The translations under genes and the position numbers were made by a program. The notes under the pieces are model-generated. The model was given only the letters and a program-made list of their open reading frames with translations. It had not been told where the DNA came from and searched no databases. From positions 1,251,501 to 1,315,500 of the forward strand of contig LSRY02000008.1 in NCBI GenBank assembly GCA_001643675.2: 64,000 nucleotides of DNA, in the 5' to 3' direction. This document shows positions 22,146 to 33,013 of the stretch, piece by piece (within the stretch, counting starts at the first letter, position 1; the number at the start of each line of letters is the position of its first letter). Source of the stretch: Monocercomonoides exilis (Eukaryota > Preaxostyla > Oxymonadida > Polymastigidae).

Positions 22146-22607
22146 ATTACTTGGGTTGAGAGGCGAAAATACGAGAAAAACGGACAGTTTGGCGTTATAC
22201 AAGCAGCTGAGGAAAATTACAGGCAAAATGGATTTGAGTCATTTTGCCTTTGTCTTCAGCCTTATGTCATCGAAGGGTTATCCATTGAATCAGAGAACGA
22301 GGCCGTGATGCTGAGAATATCTTCTGACAGAAGGTATATAGTATTCAAACTTGACAATAACATCGCATTCACCATCTTCATCATCTTCATCTCTATCATC
22401 GCCATCATCGCTGTCATTATCTTCTTCTTCATTAAAAATTTTATTGAAGCATTTTTATTATTTGTGTATTATTTGAGTGGAATCAGCGCCAAGAATTGGA
22501 AAAAAGCAAATTTTTTGAAGCAGAACAGAATCGATTTCATTGATGTTGAGATTGGCAGCGGAAACAGAAAAGGCGAATTTTGTTGGCAGAAAAGAACAAT
22601 AATTTGA
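22146..22607 (+). CDS. Hypothetical single-pass membrane protein (unit 1)
   Basis: The frame is open from the codon after a TAG (22143-22145) to a TGA at 22607; the first ATG is at 22305 or just before. It reads as a soluble segment (VERRKYEKNGQFGVIQ, ENYRQNGFESFCLC), then a strong hydrophobic stretch of about 28 residues rich in Ile and Phe, then a polar tail (ENGVDVEIGSGN-like composition). The frame on the 5' side of the TAG is also coherent, so a nonsense change, an intron or an alternative code must be considered. The hydrophobic stretch comes from a CATCATCTTC repeat, which lowers confidence. Confidence 0.4.
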   Translation: MTWVERRKYEKNGQFGVIQAAEENYRQNGFESFCLCLQPYVIEGLSIESENEAVMLRISSDRRYIVFKLDNNIAFTIFIIFISIIAIIAVIIFFFIKNFIEAFLLFVYYLSGISAKNWKKANFLKQNRIDFIDVEIGSGNRKGEFCWQKRTII

Positions 22608-23251
22608 GAGGCTTTTGAAGAAGAAGAAAGTGTGTGAAGATTGGCAATAAATATATTTCAGAGTTTGTTTTGTATTATTTTTTTTCTCCAATTTTTCACA
22701 TATTTATTTTATATTTTTGAGGGATTAAGATTTATGGAAGGATGTTTTCAGGGAATGAATGAACATGGGGAAAAGAGCACATTGGATGCATTTCAGAAAT
22801 CAGGCAACACAATTTTTTTGAGAATATCGAAGAATGAGCCAGAGGTATTAAATGAAATGAATGGAAGAGGAGGGCTTTGAAGATTTATGTTGAATTTTGA
22901 AAAAGAAGGAGGGGAATCAACAGAAAAGAATAATCGGAAAATTGAAGAAATGGCTGAAGAAGAAATGTGACAGGAAGTCAAGAAGAAGAAGAAGAAGAAG
23001 AAAAGGAAGAAGATTGCAAAAAGAAAATGGTACTGATTTGTTACATTTCATATTGGATGTTTTTATATATTTTTAATATTTTTTCTTTATGTTTTTATGA
23101 TAATAGGGGTTTTTGCATGTGCATTCAAAAGCGATGAAAGAAAATGGATTTTAGGAAAAAAAGCAGAAGATTTCAACAGAAGAAAAAGGAATATGGGGAA
23201 AGCGGACGATGAAGAAGGGGCAGAAGAGATGGGAAAAGGGATACGGCCATA

Positions 23252-24850
23252 TTGAGGTATTTTGTGAAATTTCACCAAGAGGCAAGGGAAAGAGAAGGAG
23301 GCGAAGATGGAAGTGTTTCGACATGCGAATCTCTTATCTCATCTTCAACAGCATTTCTTTCATCGCCTTCTATACCCCTAATATCCCTCTCCAGACTCAC
23401 TTTTTTCAATATCTCAACAGCACTTGATGTATATTCACCTGCAACCACAATGTCAACCCAAACATCATGTTTGATGAATAGTTGCTCCTTTTCGTCTGTT
23501 TGTGATGCATATGATGGCGGGATTGTCCCCTCCATCAACAATCCCTTGGCCTCTCTGACAGCCTCAAACACTTCATTCATTGGGTGTTGTCGGACAAGAA
23601 ACGTTGAATGCACTGGAACTGCAGAGGTACCATTGAAACCAGACAGACAAAACACAACGGATAATGGACAGAATACATTCACTTGGTGCGAATGGAGTGG
23701 ATCGAGGACAACAGGAGAAAGTGACTCGTGGACTGATGGAGTGTCAAGCGGAGGGGCCATCTGCATGTACAATCTCAATTCTGGAGAACTAACAGTTTCG
23801 CATTGTTCATTCAATGACTGCACTGCATACTACCATGGAGGAGCAATCATGTGCCATGCAATCAAGACGATCAAAATGGTGAGCAACGTGTTCAATTTGT
23901 GCACAGCACAAAACTATGGCGGGGGAGGGGTGTATGCTTGCCAAATAAGTTCATGTGCTCTTATCAGTGGGTGCGACTTCCAGATGTGCAAAGCAAGTTA
24001 CGATGGGGGAGGGTTGAGATTGGACAATTTTGGTGTGTCTGGATCAGGGTGCATTGGGGAAGAAGACGGAGAAGGAGGGAGCTCGTGTGTGTTTGAGTGC
24101 AGTTTCACTTCGTGTTCGCTGAATACAAATTGGGGTGGAGGAATGTATTGCAGAACTGTTCCTGCAGCATTCAAAATGAGGAGCATTCAGTTTATTTCAT
24201 GCTCGGCGATGGGATATGGCGGAGGTTTGCTTTTATATCCAAATCAACAAACAGCATCAAAAGATAGAGTTTATTGTTATTTTCTTTTCTTCCACGAATG
24301 CAAATGCTCAGCCAATTCTCCACTTGGCCACGACATTGTATATCTGGATTATTATAATATCATTTTGAATTCAGACAATCCATTTTATGAATGCTACACC
24401 ACAAACACAGACGAGAAGAGAGCATGTTATGGACATGATTATTCGAGTTTAACGGGTTGGACATTACAGGACACGGAAAAGAAGGATTGGCTGAAGATAG
24501 GGATTTTAAACCGATTTGTGGCATCGAGGGGAGGGAGCGCAGAAGAGTTTTGTGGGGCGAATGAATCATATGCATGCAGAACTATTGGTATTGCTGTTGA
24601 AAAGAGTGTGATTCAAGTGAGCCTATCGGTCACACTGATAGAAGGGGATCACGCAAGCGAAGCAACAACGATTGATATTTGGACAAAGAAGATTTCAGTT
24701 ATTGGGAAAGGGAGGACGGAGAGTTCGATTGAAACAGGAGCCCTTTCATCATCTTCTTCTTCCTTCTCATCTTCATCTACTCATTCTTTCTTCTTCCTGC
24801 AATTTTTCCTCAGAAAAAAAGTGATTCAACAGCTTCGGTTCATTTCATAA
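23252..24850 (+). CDS. Beta-helix (Pmp-like) protein, plus-strand partner of 18012-19661
   Basis: About 532 codons from a TTG; the true start is unclear because an upstream coding-like stretch (SKAMKENGF, then TAG, then EKKQKIS) aligns with the N-terminus of the copy at 35288. The core has the GGG/FxxC repeats (GGGVYAC, GGGLRLD, GGGMYCR, GGGLLLY), HECKC, ECYTTNTD and a second helix start CGANESYACRTIG. It ends in a Ser-rich tail and FFLRKKVIQQ, resembling the tail of the P1 copies. A pyrimidine tract ending in CAG just before the tail divergence could be a splice acceptor. Confidence 0.62.
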   Translation: MRYFVKFHQEAREREGGEDGSVSTCESLISSSTAFLSSPSIPLISLSRLTFFNISTALDVYSPATTMSTQTSCLMNSCSFSSVCDAYDGGIVPSINNPLASLTASNTSFIGCCRTRNVECTGTAEVPLKPDRQNTTDNGQNTFTWCEWSGSRTTGESDSWTDGVSSGGAICMYNLNSGELTVSHCSFNDCTAYYHGGAIMCHAIKTIKMVSNVFNLCTAQNYGGGGVYACQISSCALISGCDFQMCKASYDGGGLRLDNFGVSGSGCIGEEDGEGGSSCVFECSFTSCSLNTNWGGGMYCRTVPAAFKMRSIQFISCSAMGYGGGLLLYPNQQTASKDRVYCYFLFFHECKCSANSPLGHDIVYLDYYNIILNSDNPFYECYTTNTDEKRACYGHDYSSLTGWTLQDTEKKDWLKIGILNRFVASRGGSAEEFCGANESYACRTIGIAVEKSVIQVSLSVTLIEGDHASEATTIDIWTKKISVIGKGRTESSIETGALSSSSSSFSSSSTHSFFFLQFFLRKKVIQQLRFIS

Positions 24851-25381
24851 CAATTTTAAATCTTCAAGAATCTTATTTTCAATATCCCTTCTCTTGGTAT
24901 TTTTTCCGAGCAGACATTTGAGATAGCGAAGAAGTGAAAGAAGAAAGGTGGGGGAAGAGCATTTGTTGGTGCAGCGAATTGTGAAGGTTGAGTCAAACGT
25001 TCAATAATCATCAACTTTTTCATCATAATTTTTTCATCATAACCATATTATATTTACGAAGTTGGAGCCATTGCAAGAATATTGAATGCTAATGTTTCAA
25101 TGCCAATGCGTGGATATGGAATGAGGAAAGATGGCTTTTGAAGAGAATCTGGATTGGAAAAAAGGCAGGCGATTGCAACAGCCAAAAAGGAATGTGGGGA
25201 AAAACAGAAGACAAACAGCATTGGAGATCCGTTTGCATTTTGTGGAACTGAAGGAAAAAGATACTTTTCTTTTGGAAATATGCATTTCAGAAGCAGGAGA
25301 AGAGGAAGGAAAAGGGAGCTCAGGCTCATTTGAATCTTGATGAATATCTCGTAGAGAGGCATGGTAGGCATATGACAAATA
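24851..25381 (+). other. Degenerate 5' flank of a beta-helix gene
   Basis: It contains a coding-like frame (ELKEKDTFLLEICISEA, about 25250) that matches, at protein level, the region before the SVSESHF block in the copies at 46291 and at the right edge of the window. It is separated from the following gene by TGA and frame changes. Confidence 0.4.
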
Positions 25382-27007
25382 ATTGAAGGAAAAAGAATCG
25401 CTTCAGCGTGCGAATCTCACTTCTTCTCTTTTTGTGTCTCATCAGCCCCATTCCTCTCATCCCCTTCAATACCCCTTATATCCCTCTCCAGACTCACTTT
25501 TTTCAACATCTCAACAGCAAATGAGGCATGTTCACCTTCAACCACTTCCTCATCTCAAACCTCATGTATGATATACAGCTGCTCCTTTTCATCAGTTTGC
25601 AACGCATATGATGGCGGAATTGTCCCCTCACTCAACAACCCCTTTGCATCTCTGGCTGTTTCAAACACCTCGTTTGTTGGATGTTGTCGGACAAGGAATG
25701 TTGAATGTGGAGGAACTGCAGATAATATTATAAAGCCAGATAGACAGAATGAAACATTCAATGGAGCAAATTCATTTATTTGGTGTGAGTGGAACGGATC
25801 GAGGACGACCGGAACAGAAAATACATGGGAAGACGTTGCTTCAAATGGAGGGGCCATCTGCATGCACAGTCAATCAAACGCATCAGTTTCTATTAAGCAC
25901 TGCTCATTCAATGATTGTTATGCCCATTATGATGGAGGGGGAGTTATGTGTGCAAAAATCAAATCTGTTGAAATTGAAAACAACTCATTCAACTCATGCA
26001 CCGCGCAAAATCAATGTGGTGGAGGGATGTGTATTTATGTGATTTCATCATGTGTTCGGATCAGCGGATGTGAATTTCGAAACTGTTCTGCTTATGGCTG
26101 GGGAGGAGGACTTTATCTCGAAAATTTTCAGGTTTCAGAAACAGGATGCATTGAAACAGAAAATGGAGAAGGGGAGAGTGCGTGTGTGTTTGACTGCAGC
26201 TTCACTTCATGTTCAGTTAAAAATTATTATGGCGGAGGCTTCTTTTGCCGATATGTGCCTGAACAATTCAAAATGAGGAGCATTCAGTTCATTTCATGTT
26301 CGGCATTAAAAGAGGGCGGGGGATTTTGGCTTTATCCTGCTCAATCAAAAGTACCAAATGACGCATTTTATTGTTATTTTTTGTTCTTTCATGAATGCAA
26401 CTGCTCATCCAATCCCCCTTATGGGCATGATATGATATATTACGATAATAACAATTTATATTTATCCCAAAATAACCCGTTCAAAGAATGCTACACAACA
26501 AACACAGATGACCAGAGGGTGTGCTACGGATATGATTATTCGAGTTCAAAAAGTTGGAAATTTCAGTACACAGAAAAGAAGGATTGGCTGAACGAATGGT
26601 CGAAGATTCTGTTTGTGGGGGTAAATGGAAGCGACTCGAGTGGGCTGTGTGGAATGGGCGAGTCGGCACCTTGTAAGACGCTGAGACATGCAGTGGAGAC
26701 GGGTTTGGAAGAGCTGAGCTCATCAATCACGCTGATGAAAGGGAATCACACAAGCGAAGCAACAACGATTGATATTTGGACAAAGAAGATTTCAGTTATT
26801 GGGAAAGGGAGGACGGAGAGTTCGATTAGAACAGGAGCACTTTCATCGATAAGAACGCTATTCAGTGTTTCGACAGGTCATCTGGGGATGAGAAAGCTGA
26901 AGATTGATTGTAACTCAACAGAAGGAACTTCACCGAGTATGGTTGTAGTGTCTTATAGAAGTGGAACACTTTCACTTGTGTCAAGAAGCGAGTTGGGCAA
27001 ATTATAA
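25382..27007 (+). CDS. Beta-helix (Pmp-like) protein, P2 left copy
   Basis: The frame is open from about 25376 (preceded by TGA) to a TAA at 27005-27007, but the first ATG is only at 25568, after the conserved CESHFFSFCVSS block. Either the initiating exon is missing or the gene is 5' truncated. GGG repeats, HECNC and ECYTTNTD are present. The second-helix segment is the third type (CGMGESAPCKTLRHAVE), shared with the P2 right copy and with 62339-63415. The C-terminus stops soon after the second helix starts, at an AT-rich junction. Confidence 0.62.
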   Translation: MEGKRIASACESHFFSFCVSSAPFLSSPSIPLISLSRLTFFNISTANEACSPSTTSSSQTSCMIYSCSFSSVCNAYDGGIVPSLNNPFASLAVSNTSFVGCCRTRNVECGGTADNIIKPDRQNETFNGANSFIWCEWNGSRTTGTENTWEDVASNGGAICMHSQSNASVSIKHCSFNDCYAHYDGGGVMCAKIKSVEIENNSFNSCTAQNQCGGGMCIYVISSCVRISGCEFRNCSAYGWGGGLYLENFQVSETGCIETENGEGESACVFDCSFTSCSVKNYYGGGFFCRYVPEQFKMRSIQFISCSALKEGGGFWLYPAQSKVPNDAFYCYFLFFHECNCSSNPPYGHDMIYYDNNNLYLSQNNPFKECYTTNTDDQRVCYGYDYSSSKSWKFQYTEKKDWLNEWSKILFVGVNGSDSSGLCGMGESAPCKTLRHAVETGLEELSSSITLMKGNHTSEATTIDIWTKKISVIGKGRTESSIRTGALSSIRTLFSVSTGHLGMRKLKIDCNSTEGTSPSMVVVSYRSGTLSLVSRSELGKL

Positions 27008-28482
27008 ATGGAGAAATATTTATTTATTTTATTAAAATTTCTTTTTGCTCGTTAAACAAAAAGAAGTGACTTATTTATTTTGTAATAATCAATTTTATAT
27101 GAATTTTATTTTGTTTTTCTCCTGCATATTTAACAAGAAAATAGTTTTTGTTTTCTGTTTTAGTGATTGTGATTGTGATTGAAATTCTATTTTTGTTTTT
27201 GGGATTCTTTCTTTTCTTGATTATGCTCCATTTCCACTTTTTTGTTTCGTGTTGAAAGGCTTTGTGCAGCGGGGGGAAAAAAAATCAAAAATAAAAAGTA
27301 AAACAGAAAGAAAATGTGTTAAAGAGCTCTTTGACATTCAGGCAGAATCAAACATTGGAGATCGAGCTGGCTTGCTCCAGTGATTCCTTTTCAGTGTCCA
27401 TTTGTTGAACACAGAAAATGGTGATGGCTCTTTGTGTGTGAAAACCTGTGGAGCATGAGATGGCAAAGCTCCCAGCTGTGAAAAGACAAAGCTCATTCAA
27501 ATTCGAATGGAGAATGAAAAACGCATCAGCGTTGGCAAAATGGCTTCCAATGTGAAAATGAAGTTTTTGTCTTTGACAACAAAATGGAAAACAATGAACA
27601 AACACATGCAACTTCTAATTAGAGTATATTTTCATTGAGTCCTCAAATATCACTTTGACATTTTTTTTTTTTGTTTGATTTTTTTTTGAAACTTTGAAAA
27701 TCTTTTTCTGTGGTCTTCAATTATTTGTGGTTTGAATTAAAAAAATAAATATTAACTTCTTCATGACAATTATTCACCACATTCTCATCTGTGATTTTTC
27801 GAAAAATTTATAAGTGTGAAAAGAAAATAGTAATAAGTTTTATTATAATTTTGGTCCAAGATCAAAGATTTGCTTGTTTTCCCACTTATTTTTTATATCG
27901 GAGGTTTTGAGATTCAACATAACAACGCATCGTTTCATTTTCATAAACTGGATTTGTTTCTTGACTTTTTCATTGTCATTTCATGATTTACGCAAAATAT
28001 CTGGGAGATTCTTTTTGAAATCATAAACATTCATTTATTTTTGAAGAGTTTGGATCAAATCCTAATTTCGATGTCGCTGACGTTCTTTGTTTTATTTTAT
28101 TTTATTTTATTTTTTTCAAATGAATGTCCATTGTGCTTTTATTTGTGAACAACAACCAAAAATTACATGCAATCATCACTTTGATATTCTTTTTTGAAAT
28201 AACTCGTCCTTTCAAGTTTTTATCTTCATTTTATTTTTCTTCATGAGAATATTGAAAATACTGCAAAAGAACATGATTTTTGTTTTGTGAAGAAAACACC
28301 AAAAATAGTTCACGATGACAATTAATTTATGCAGGTGAAATGATGATTTCTCATATTTACTGTGACAAAGAAAAACAACATGTGAAGAAACACTTATTGT
28401 TATAAAAAGCTGACTGATCGAGAAATATCATTCTCTCACATTTAATATGTTTGAAAATACTGGTTTTGATATTGATGTGCAA
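27008..28482. other. AT-rich 3' flank in P2
   Basis: Mostly non-coding AT-rich sequence. One conserved frame of 87 codons lies on the minus strand (27348-27611). A motif similar to the TGGGTGATT element end occurs at about 28004-28026, without a partner inside the arm. Confidence 0.5.
27348..27611 (-). CDS. Small Cys/His-rich hypothetical frame (P2 left copy)
   Basis: 87 codons, ATG to TGA, ending MDTEKESLEQASSISNV. The mirror copy 29607-29870 differs by one residue (Ser versus Asn). No family recognised; conservation between the arms is no evidence of function because the arms are recent copies. Confidence 0.25.
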   Translation of the reverse strand: MHVFVHCFPFCCQRQKLHFHIGSHFANADAFFILHSNLNELCLFTAGSFAISCSTGFHTQRAITIFCVQQMDTEKESLEQASSISNV

Positions 28483-28735
28483 GGGCTATTCTTTTTGAAA
28501 AGTCGCAAATGCCCAATATTTGGGCTTGATAAAACTATATAGGAAGTATTATTCCCATGTTGCAATTTATCTTATTTAATCCATGAATCAAACTTGAACA
28601 AAATACCCATTTGTTGAAATAATATTGTAAATATAATAGTGAGAAAACAACAATGTTCAAATGCGAATTGAAAAATTGTTATGTTTTATCAAACCAAAAT
28701 ATTCGGAATTTGCGACTTTTCAAAAAGAATAGCCC
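28483..28735. mobile_element. 253-bp MITE-like element at the axis of palindrome P2
   Basis: The ends are inverted repeats: it starts GGGCTATTCTTTTTGAAAAG and continues with GTCGCAAATG, and the right end mirrors this. The interior is not symmetric. An element of exactly the same length with related ends lies at 48879-49131. The palindrome axis coincides with the centre of this element. Confidence 0.7.
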
Positions 28736-31423
28736 TTGCACATCAATATCAAAACCAGTATTTTCAAACATATTAAATGTGAGAGAATGATATTTCTCGA
28801 TCAGTCAGCTTTTTATAACAATAAGTGTTTCTTCACATGTTGTTTTTCTTTGTCACAGTAAATATGAGAAATCATCATTTCACCTGCATAAATTAATTGT
28901 CATCGTGAACTATTTTTGGTGTTTTCTTCACAAAACAAAAATCATGTTCTTTTGCAGTATTTTCAATATTCTTATTAAGGAAAATAAAATGAAGATAAAA
29001 ACTTGAAAGGACGAGTTATTTCAAAAAAGAACATCAAAGTGATGATTGCTTGTAATTTTTGGTTGTTGTTCACAAATAAAAGCACAATGGACATTCATTT
29101 GAAAAAAATAAAATAAAATAAAATAAAACAAAGAACGTCAGCGACATCGAAATTAGGATTTGATCCAAACTCTTCAAAAATAAATGAATGTTTATGATTT
29201 CAAAAAGAATCTCCCAGATATTTTGCGTAAATCATGAAATGACAATGAAAAAGTCAAGAAACAAATCCAGTTTATGAAAATGAAACGATGCGTTGTTATG
29301 TTGAATCTCAAAACCTCCGATATAAAAAATAAGTGGGAAAACAAGCAAATCTTTGATCTTGGACCAAAATTATAATAAAACTTATTACTATTTTCTTTTC
29401 ACACTTATAAATTTTTCGAAAAATCACAGATGAGAATGTGGTGAATAATTGTCATGAAGAAGTTAATATTTATTTTTTTAATTCAAACCACAAATAATTG
29501 AAGACCACAGAAAAAGATTTTCAAAGTTTCAAAAAAAAATCAAACAAAAAAAAAAAATGTCAAAGTGATATTTGAGGACTCAATGAAAATATACTCTAAT
29601 TAGAAGTTGCATGTGTTTGTTCATTGTTTTCCATTTTGTTGTCAAAGACAAAAACTTCATTTTCACATTGGAAACCATTTTGCCAACGCTGATGCGTTTT
29701 TCATTCTCCATTCGAATTTGAATGAGCTTTGTCTTTTCACAGCTGGGAGCTTTGCCATCTCATGCTCCACAGGTTTTCACACACAAAGAGCCATCACCAT
29801 TTTCTGTGTTCAACAAATGGACACTGAAAAGGAATCACTGGAGCAAGCCAGCTCGATCTCCAATGTTTGATTCTGCCTGAATGTCAAAGAGCTCTTTAAC
29901 ACATTTTCTTTCTGTTTTACTTTTTATTTTTGATTTTTTTTCCCCCCGCTGCACAAAGCCTTTCAACACGAAACAAAAAAGTGGAAATGGAGCATAATCA
30001 AGAAAAGAAAGAATCCCAAAAACAAAAATAGAATTTCAATCACAATCACAATCACTAAAACAGAAAACAAAAACTATTTTCTTGTTAAATATGCAGGAGA
30101 AAAACAAAATAAAATTCATATAAAATTGATTATTACAAAATAAATAAGTCACTTCTTTTTGTTTAACGAGCAAAAAGAAATTTTAATAAAATAAATAAAT
30201 ATTTCTCCATTTATAATTTGCCCAACTCGCTTCTTGACACAAGTGAAAGTGTTCCACTTCTATAAGACACTACAACCATACTCGGTGAAGTTCCTTCTGT
30301 TGAGTTACAATCAATCTTCAGCTTTCTCATCCCCAGATGACCTGTCGAAACACTGAATAGCGTTCTTATCGATGAAAGTGCTCCTGTTCTAATCGAACTC
30401 TCCGTCCTCCCTTTCCCAATAACTGAAATCTTCTTTGTCCAAATATCAATCGTTGTTGCTTCGCTTGTGTGATTCCCTTTCATCAGCGTGATTGATGAGC
30501 TCAGCTCTTCCAAACCCGTCTCCACTGCATGTCTCAGCGTCTTACAAGGTGCCGACTCGCCCATTCCACACAGCCCACTCGAGTCGCTTCCATTTACCCC
30601 CACAAACAGAATCTTCGACCATTCGTTCAGCCAATCCTTCTTTTCTGTGTACTGAAATTTCCAACTTTTTGAACTCGAATAATCATATCCGTAGCACACC
30701 CTCTGGTCATCTGTGTTTGTTGTGTAGCATTCTTTGAACGGGTTATTTTGGGATAAATATAAATTGTTATTATCGTAATATATCATATCATGCCCATAAG
30801 GGGGATTGGATGAGCAGTTGCATTCATGAAAGAACAAAAATAACAATAAAATGCGTCATTTGGTACTTTTGATTGAGCAGGATAAAGCCAAAATCCCCCG
30901 CCCTCTTTTAATGCCGAACATGAAATGAACTGAATGCTCCTCATTTTGAATTGTTCAGGCACATATCGGCAAAAGAAGCCTCCGCCATAATAATTTTTAA
31001 CTGAACATGAAGTGAAGCTGCAGTCAAACACACACGCACTCTCCCCTTCTCCATTTTCTGTTTCAATGCATCCTGTTTCTGAAACCTGAAAATTTTCGAG
31101 ATAAAGTCCTCCTCCCCAGCCATAAGCAGAACAGTTTCGAAATTCACATCCGCTGATCCGAACACATGATGAAATCACATAAATACACATCCCTCCACCA
31201 CATTGATTTTGCGCGGTGCATGAGTTGAATGAGTTGTTTTCAATTTCAACAGATTTGATTTTTGCACACATAACTCCCCCTCCATCATAATGGGCATAAC
31301 AATCATTGAATGAGCAGTGCTTAATAGAAACTGATGCGTTTGATTGACTGTGCATGCAGATGGCCCCTCCATTTGAAGCAACGTCTTCCCATGTATTTTC
31401 TGTTCCGGTCGTCCTCGATCCGC
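28736..31423. repeat. Palindrome P2, right arm
   Basis: Inverted copy of 25795-28482. Beyond about 31423 the sequence instead pairs with the right arm of palindrome P3. Confidence 0.94.
29607..29870 (+). CDS. Small Cys/His-rich hypothetical frame (P2 right copy)
   Basis: Mirror copy of 27348-27611, ATG to TGA, with one residue changed (Asn for Ser). Function unknown and coding status uncertain. Confidence 0.25.
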   Translation: MHVFVHCFPFCCQRQKLHFHIGNHFANADAFFILHSNLNELCLFTAGSFAISCSTGFHTQRAITIFCVQQMDTEKESLEQASSISNV

Positions 31424-31800
31424 TCCATTCACACCAAGTGAATGAGTTTGCTCCATTGAATGTTTCGTTCTGCCTCCCTGGCTGTTTCTTATTAGTTTCA
31501 GTTCCAGTGCATTCAACATTTCTTGTCCGACAACACCCAACGAATGAAGTGTTTGAGGCAGTCAGAGAAACCAATGGATTGTTCAGAGAGGGAACAATTC
31601 CGCCATCATATGCATCACACACTGATGAGAAAGGGCAGCTGTTCATCAGGCATGTGGTTTGGGATGACGTAGTGGTTGAAGGTGAATAATCTGAAGATGC
31701 TGTTGAAATATTGAAAAATGTTTATTTGGAGAGTGAAACAAGAGATATGGAATGTGATGAGATAAAATTGGAAAAAAGAAGAAAAGTGTGATTCGCTCAC
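30211..31800 (-). pseudogene. Beta-helix gene, P2 right copy: frameshifted and chimeric
   Basis: The 3' part matches the P2 left copy, but a T run of six (left, about 26378) is five here (A5 on the plus strand, 30836-30840). That shifts the frame just after the CYF codons and splits the gene into 31646-30783 and 30846-30211. The 5' part (upstream of about 31423) belongs to palindrome P3 and equals the 5' part of the copy at 46445. It also shares that copy's lesions before the SSQTTCLMNSC block. A sequencing error in the homopolymer could mimic the frameshift. Confidence 0.6.
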
Positions 31801-33013
31801 AGAAACTCTTCATTTTCCTATTTCTTCTTCCGCTTCTGAAATGCATATTCCCAAGAGAAAAGCATCTTTTTCCCTTTGTTCCGCTAAATGGAAACGGCAT
31901 TCAAATGTTCTTCGTCATTAACTTTCCTTAAAATCCCCTTTTCTTCTGGGATCAAATTCTGCCTTCTCTCCTCATTCTATTCACTTCCATCGCTTTTGAA
32001 GGCTTATACAAACGTCCCTATTATCAATTGAAAAACATATTTAATATTACAAAAATCTTAAAAATATACAAAAATATTAAATTGCAAAAAATTTCAATAA
32101 TAAATATGAAAAGCCCCGTACCATTTTCTTTTCACCATCTTCCGCTTCTTCTTCTCAATTTTTCTTGAATTTCTTCTTCTGCTGCATCATCAATTCCTTG
32201 ATCTCATTTTTGACTTTTAACAAGATTCATCGTATATGCCTTCCAAAACCTTCAAAAAATATATCTTCTTCTCTTTTCCTTTCATTTATATTTTGCGTCC
32301 GCTCACTCCACCAAACGCCCTCCAATTATTATCTCCAGATTTCTTTTAATGCATCCAACATCCCCTCTTGACATATTCCTTGTTCATTCATTGCCATTGA
32401 GCAATCCTGCAAAAATCCTAATTTCATAAATAATAATATGTGAAGAAAAATTAAAATAATTTTAAAAAAAATGCAAACCTATATCTTTCACAATAACCAC
32501 CTTTTGCTGACTTTTTCTTTCTTCTTCTTCTTCTTTTTAAAATATTAACAAAAGCTCAATCCTCTGTTCTGTTTCCACCCAAATAACCTCCACAAATTCC
32601 ATTCCATAAAAAAACAAGCAATGAAGAAGATTCCATCCAAAGAATCCCTTCCTATCTCTTGCCAAAATCTTCTTCTTCTTCTCTCCATTTCCCCCCAAAA
32701 CAACAACAATACCATCCCACCAAATATCACAATCCCTGTCTCCCCAGCTCCCATTCCCCTTCTTCCAACCAATAAAAATAAATATCTCCATTTCTTTGTA
32801 TGTCTCTGGCGCAAAACATCTTCTCGTGGTCAGCACCTCATCTCGATCCATCCCTGTCACGAATCCATCTCCACACCTCTAATGCAAAGTGCCAGTGCTG
32901 ATGTTCCTTCTTCCCGTCTTCCTCTGCCTCCGCCTCCAACACTTGCCCCGCAAATGAGAGGCGCGACCAAACTGTCCTTTCAATAAAAAATAAAAAAGAT
33001 AAAAAAATATCTC

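Larger units (their letters stand above)
19635..22960. repeat. 3.3-kb inter-gene unit, copy 1
   Basis: Nearly identical to 31774-35100 (same orientation) and to 42987-46313 (inverted). Each copy lies between two divergently transcribed beta-helix genes. It holds pyrimidine-rich DNA, several short conserved frames and an AT-rich end. Confidence 0.92.
25795..28482. repeat. Palindrome P2, left arm
   Basis: Reverse complement of 28736-31423 (paired coordinates sum to 57218). It starts inside the beta-helix gene at a CGGATCGAGGACGACC sequence. A few mismatches occur, for example near 28240-28252. Confidence 0.94.

Noticed and set aside
5740-23290. TTTCAG before the SVSESHF block as a conserved splice acceptor
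   Set aside because: In other copies the same place reads TTTCTG, TTTCGA or TTTCGG, and the bases are part of a coding block, so a shared acceptor is not supported.
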